From: CAZART01 sp964487555
Lineage (GTDB): Bacteria > Bacteroidota > Rhodothermia > Rhodothermales > VXPQ01
NCBI GenBank assembly: GCA_964487555.1
Contig: CAZART010000006.1
Location: 31,212-95,211 of the forward strand
Length of the DNA stretch: 64,000 nucleotides
Reading direction: 5' to 3'
Numbering within the stretch: the first letter of the stretch is position 1; each line of letters starts with the position of its first letter. Of this stretch, positions 62,289 through 64,000 are shown piece by piece. Position numbers and translations under genes: made by a program. The notes beneath the pieces are model-generated. The model had not been told where the DNA came from, did no database searches, and saw only the letters and a list, made by a program, of their open reading frames with translations.

Positions 62289-62305
62289 ATGCGCCTAAGG
62301 CGCAT
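62289..62305. promoter_or_regulatory. 7-3-7 palindrome ATGCGCC-TAA-GGCGCAT
   Basis: A perfect 7-bp inverted repeat with TAA centre, close kin of the elements at 11901 and 43834. It sits in the divergent region between the GT8-like gene and sulfotransferase 4, 54 bases before the latter's ATG. Candidate operator for both genes. Confidence 0.5.
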
Positions 62306-62358
62306 CGACAAATGCCGCCCGCGGGTGATCTTGTTGCCATGAGATCAATCTTCGAAAA

Positions 62359-63213
62359 ATGGCCTGGGTGTTCGAAAAGATGCAATCTGAAGGCAGAAAA
62401 TTCGGTCATTACCTAAGACAGTATCCGATTCTCAGTTATGCCGTCAGGGCTCTAACCCAGCCGCGCGCGTGCCGCGTGTATTGCGTAGGGGCTCCCAAGA
62501 CCGGTACGCATTCGATCGAGCGCATCTTTCGCTCGTTCCGGGCCATGCATGAGCCGGGGTATCATGAATTTGCTGATTTGCTGGAGCGGCGTCTGGAAGG
62601 ATCCGTTACCGATCACGAGCTGCAGCGGGTATTCAAGCGACGGGACTGGGCTCTGTGGTTGGAATTGGAATCCTCCCATCCGCTCGCATGGTTTTCGGAC
62701 ATTCTCCGGGACCTCTCTTCAAATGCGCGCTTCATACTGACCGTCAGAGATTGCTACTCATGGTTGGATTCCATCATCAATCAGCATATCAATTACACGT
62801 GGGGAGAGAAGTCAACCAAGCTTCGCGACCTGTATTTCGGTGGTTTATCGGAATACAAATTCCAGATGTTAGACGAAATGGGTGTGTACCCCATACGCCA
62901 GTACCTCAGCTACTGGGCGCGGCACAACGATTTCGTCTTGTCGGAAATCCCTGAAGACCGGCTTTTGATCATCCCCACTCAAGAGATCAAGAGCCGAGTG
63001 TCGCAAATCGCTGAATTCGTGGGATTGAATGTCTCGGACCTCGATACAGAGAACACGCATTCCTATCGGGCGCCGGAAAAACACCACGTCCTTGAGAAGC
63101 TGGATTATCAGATCCGCTCTGAGATAGAGGAGATCTGCGGTCCTGTGATTGATCGGCTGTATGCTTACGGAAAGCTCGGGGAATATGACCTCGTAGGCGT
63201 CCCGCATCGTTGA
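62359..63213 (+). CDS. sulfotransferase 4
   Basis: 284 residues. PAPS loop VYCVGAPKTGTHSIERIFRS at about 34-53, and 3'-phosphate-binding segment ARFILTVRDCYSWLDSIINQ at about 117-136, followed by a long helical C-terminal part (RLLIIPTQEIKSRVSQIAEF). It belongs to a bacterial sulfotransferase group distinct from the other three here. It is divergent from the GT8-like gene, sharing a short regulatory region with a 7-3-7 palindrome. Substrate not predictable. Confidence 0.85.
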   Translation: MAWVFEKMQSEGRKFGHYLRQYPILSYAVRALTQPRACRVYCVGAPKTGTHSIERIFRSFRAMHEPGYHEFADLLERRLEGSVTDHELQRVFKRRDWALWLELESSHPLAWFSDILRDLSSNARFILTVRDCYSWLDSIINQHINYTWGEKSTKLRDLYFGGLSEYKFQMLDEMGVYPIRQYLSYWARHNDFVLSEIPEDRLLIIPTQEIKSRVSQIAEFVGLNVSDLDTENTHSYRAPEKHHVLEKLDYQIRSEIEEICGPVIDRLYAYGKLGEYDLVGVPHR

Positions 63214-63333
63214 ATCGGGTATAGACTTCAAATAGGCGTCGATATCGGGCTGATAGCTGCGAATATGCTGTCTACCTCCGTCGAGATGCGCGGCGAGGTT
63301 TACGTCGACTACGAGGAAGCACATCCGCAGGTA

Positions 63334-63957
63334 TCACTCCCGCTCCCGCAATGTCGTCAGGATCTCGGCAAAAGAAGCGAGATCCCCCATGTCTTGATAC
63401 AAACGAATTTTTTCCAGTTCGCGGTCAATCAGGCCGAGGCGCGTATCCGAAAGCGAGCCCTGGGAATGTACGACGTGTTCGCCCCAGGGGAGAGGAGCGC
63501 CGGGGAAGCTGTGCAGAAGGGTGTCGGCGGATTCTTCCATTCTGATGGTGACCGCCGTCATGAAAGCGCGAAGCTGATGAAACGGCGCGGCGGTGACGCC
63601 CAGCGAAGAGAGATCCGCTTGTTTCGCATAGCGGATCAGCGCTTGGGATTCCGTTCGAGTGTGCAGGTGGTCAGTAGCGGAGAACGGTACCGGATGGACG
63701 AGGGAAGGCGGAATGCCCCGGGAGACCAGGGCACGCCGCCAACCATCTGCGCCAGGGTAGCCGTTCCTCGCCTCGCTTCCGCAAATCAAAATCGAACCGG
63801 CACGTCCGGCCGCATACATCCGCACGGCCGTCTGAAAGACGGAGTCCTCGTTATCTGTCGTCTGCGCGTACAGGTACAGAGCGCCTACGCGCGTGCCGGC
63901 AGGAGGACCACTAAGCACTTGCGTCGCCAGCTGCAGCAGCGCACAGTCGTCCTTCAT
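63334..63957 (-). CDS. YdcF/SanA-like DUF218-type protein
   Basis: 207 residues without signal peptide or membrane helix. The core AVRMYAAGRAGSILICGSEA, GWRRALVSRGIPPSLVHPVP, RTESQALIRYAKQADLSSLG and VTAAPFHQLRAFMTAVTI follows the DUF218 pattern (Gly-Gly strand, Glu-Ser-x-x-Thr/Asn helix, terminal His). The family is linked to envelope polymer metabolism in enterobacteria (ElyC/SanA), but these proteins are mostly uncharacterised. The soluble, short form here may act on a cytosolic metabolite. Good match in fold motifs, weak in function. Confidence 0.65.
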   Translation of the reverse strand: MKDDCALLQLATQVLSGPPAGTRVGALYLYAQTTDNEDSVFQTAVRMYAAGRAGSILICGSEARNGYPGADGWRRALVSRGIPPSLVHPVPFSATDHLHTRTESQALIRYAKQADLSSLGVTAAPFHQLRAFMTAVTIRMEESADTLLHSFPGAPLPWGEHVVHSQGSLSDTRLGLIDRELEKIRLYQDMGDLASFAEILTTLRERE

Positions 63958-64000
63958 CTCTCGATCTGTTGTTGGGCTCAGATTGGCAGAGGAGCGCCGG

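Noticed and set aside
1..64000. CRISPR arrays, tRNA or rRNA genes
   Set aside because: No array of regularly spaced short repeats, no cloverleaf-like sequence and no rRNA-like segment was seen; the repeats present are coding modules or short palindromes.

Overview
The window is a scaffold piece (one run of 100 Ns) from a bacterium that is most likely a member of Rhodothermota/Rhodothermia or a close Bacteroidota-like lineage. The best evidence is three very large surface proteins that end in the NYPNPFNP...GVY.Y type IX secretion (T9SS) sorting domain. Support also comes from moderately GC-rich codon use and the scarcity of strong Shine-Dalgarno sites. The assignment is inferred from protein style; no rRNA or tRNA gene was seen.

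Layout. 1-7 kb: the end of a YihY/BrkB membrane protein, a CASTOR/POLLUX-like channel, a PAS histidine kinase, an orphan NuoI-like ferredoxin, a tiny ORF and two secreted/outer-membrane proteins. 7.3-11.9 kb: a large hybrid sensor kinase of the NarX/HisKA_3 type followed by two paralogous NarL-type response regulators. 12.1-39.2 kb: a nearly unbroken + strand polysaccharide operon set. It has a priming glycosylphosphotransferase, a Wzz/BY-kinase, an SLBB export protein, an MsbA/PglK-like ABC flippase, an O-antigen ligase/polymerase-like protein, nine GT-B and one GT-A glycosyltransferases, three nucleotide-sugar enzymes (including Gmd and a CDP-paratose-epimerase-like SDR), two sulfotransferases and an asparagine-synthetase-type amidotransferase. 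39.9-57.2 kb: three T9SS cargo proteins surrounding an MBOAT/AlgX-like O-acetylation pair. The first cargo carries a c-type heme motif, the second an SGNH esterase with LamG/PKD repeats, and the third a glucose/sorbosone dehydrogenase. 57.2-60.1 kb: an FkbM methyltransferase remnant split by an IS1182-like element that carries foreign, more A+T-rich glycosyltransferase and methyltransferase DNA. 60.1-64 kb: two more sulfotransferases, a GT8-like glycosyltransferase and a YdcF/DUF218 protein.

How it fits together. The genes describe synthesis, export, sulfation, amidation and acetylation of an extracellular polysaccharide, together with T9SS surface proteins that may bind or trim it. The kinase and twin regulators sit directly upstream. 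A 10-base word, ATGCGCCAAA, often within a 7-3-7 palindrome, was found only between genes: before the kinase, before the second regulator, before the polysaccharide operon and before the acetylation operon. It is a candidate operator for these regulators (inference).

Most notable: (i) the IS1182-like element whose removal, with one CTAG copy, restores the FkbM reading frame exactly; (ii) the shared intergenic motif; (iii) an apparently exact 1,195-bp duplication inside the 2,091-residue surface protein; (iv) an assembly gap whose true size can be predicted as 234 nt from a flanking repeat and from reading frame.
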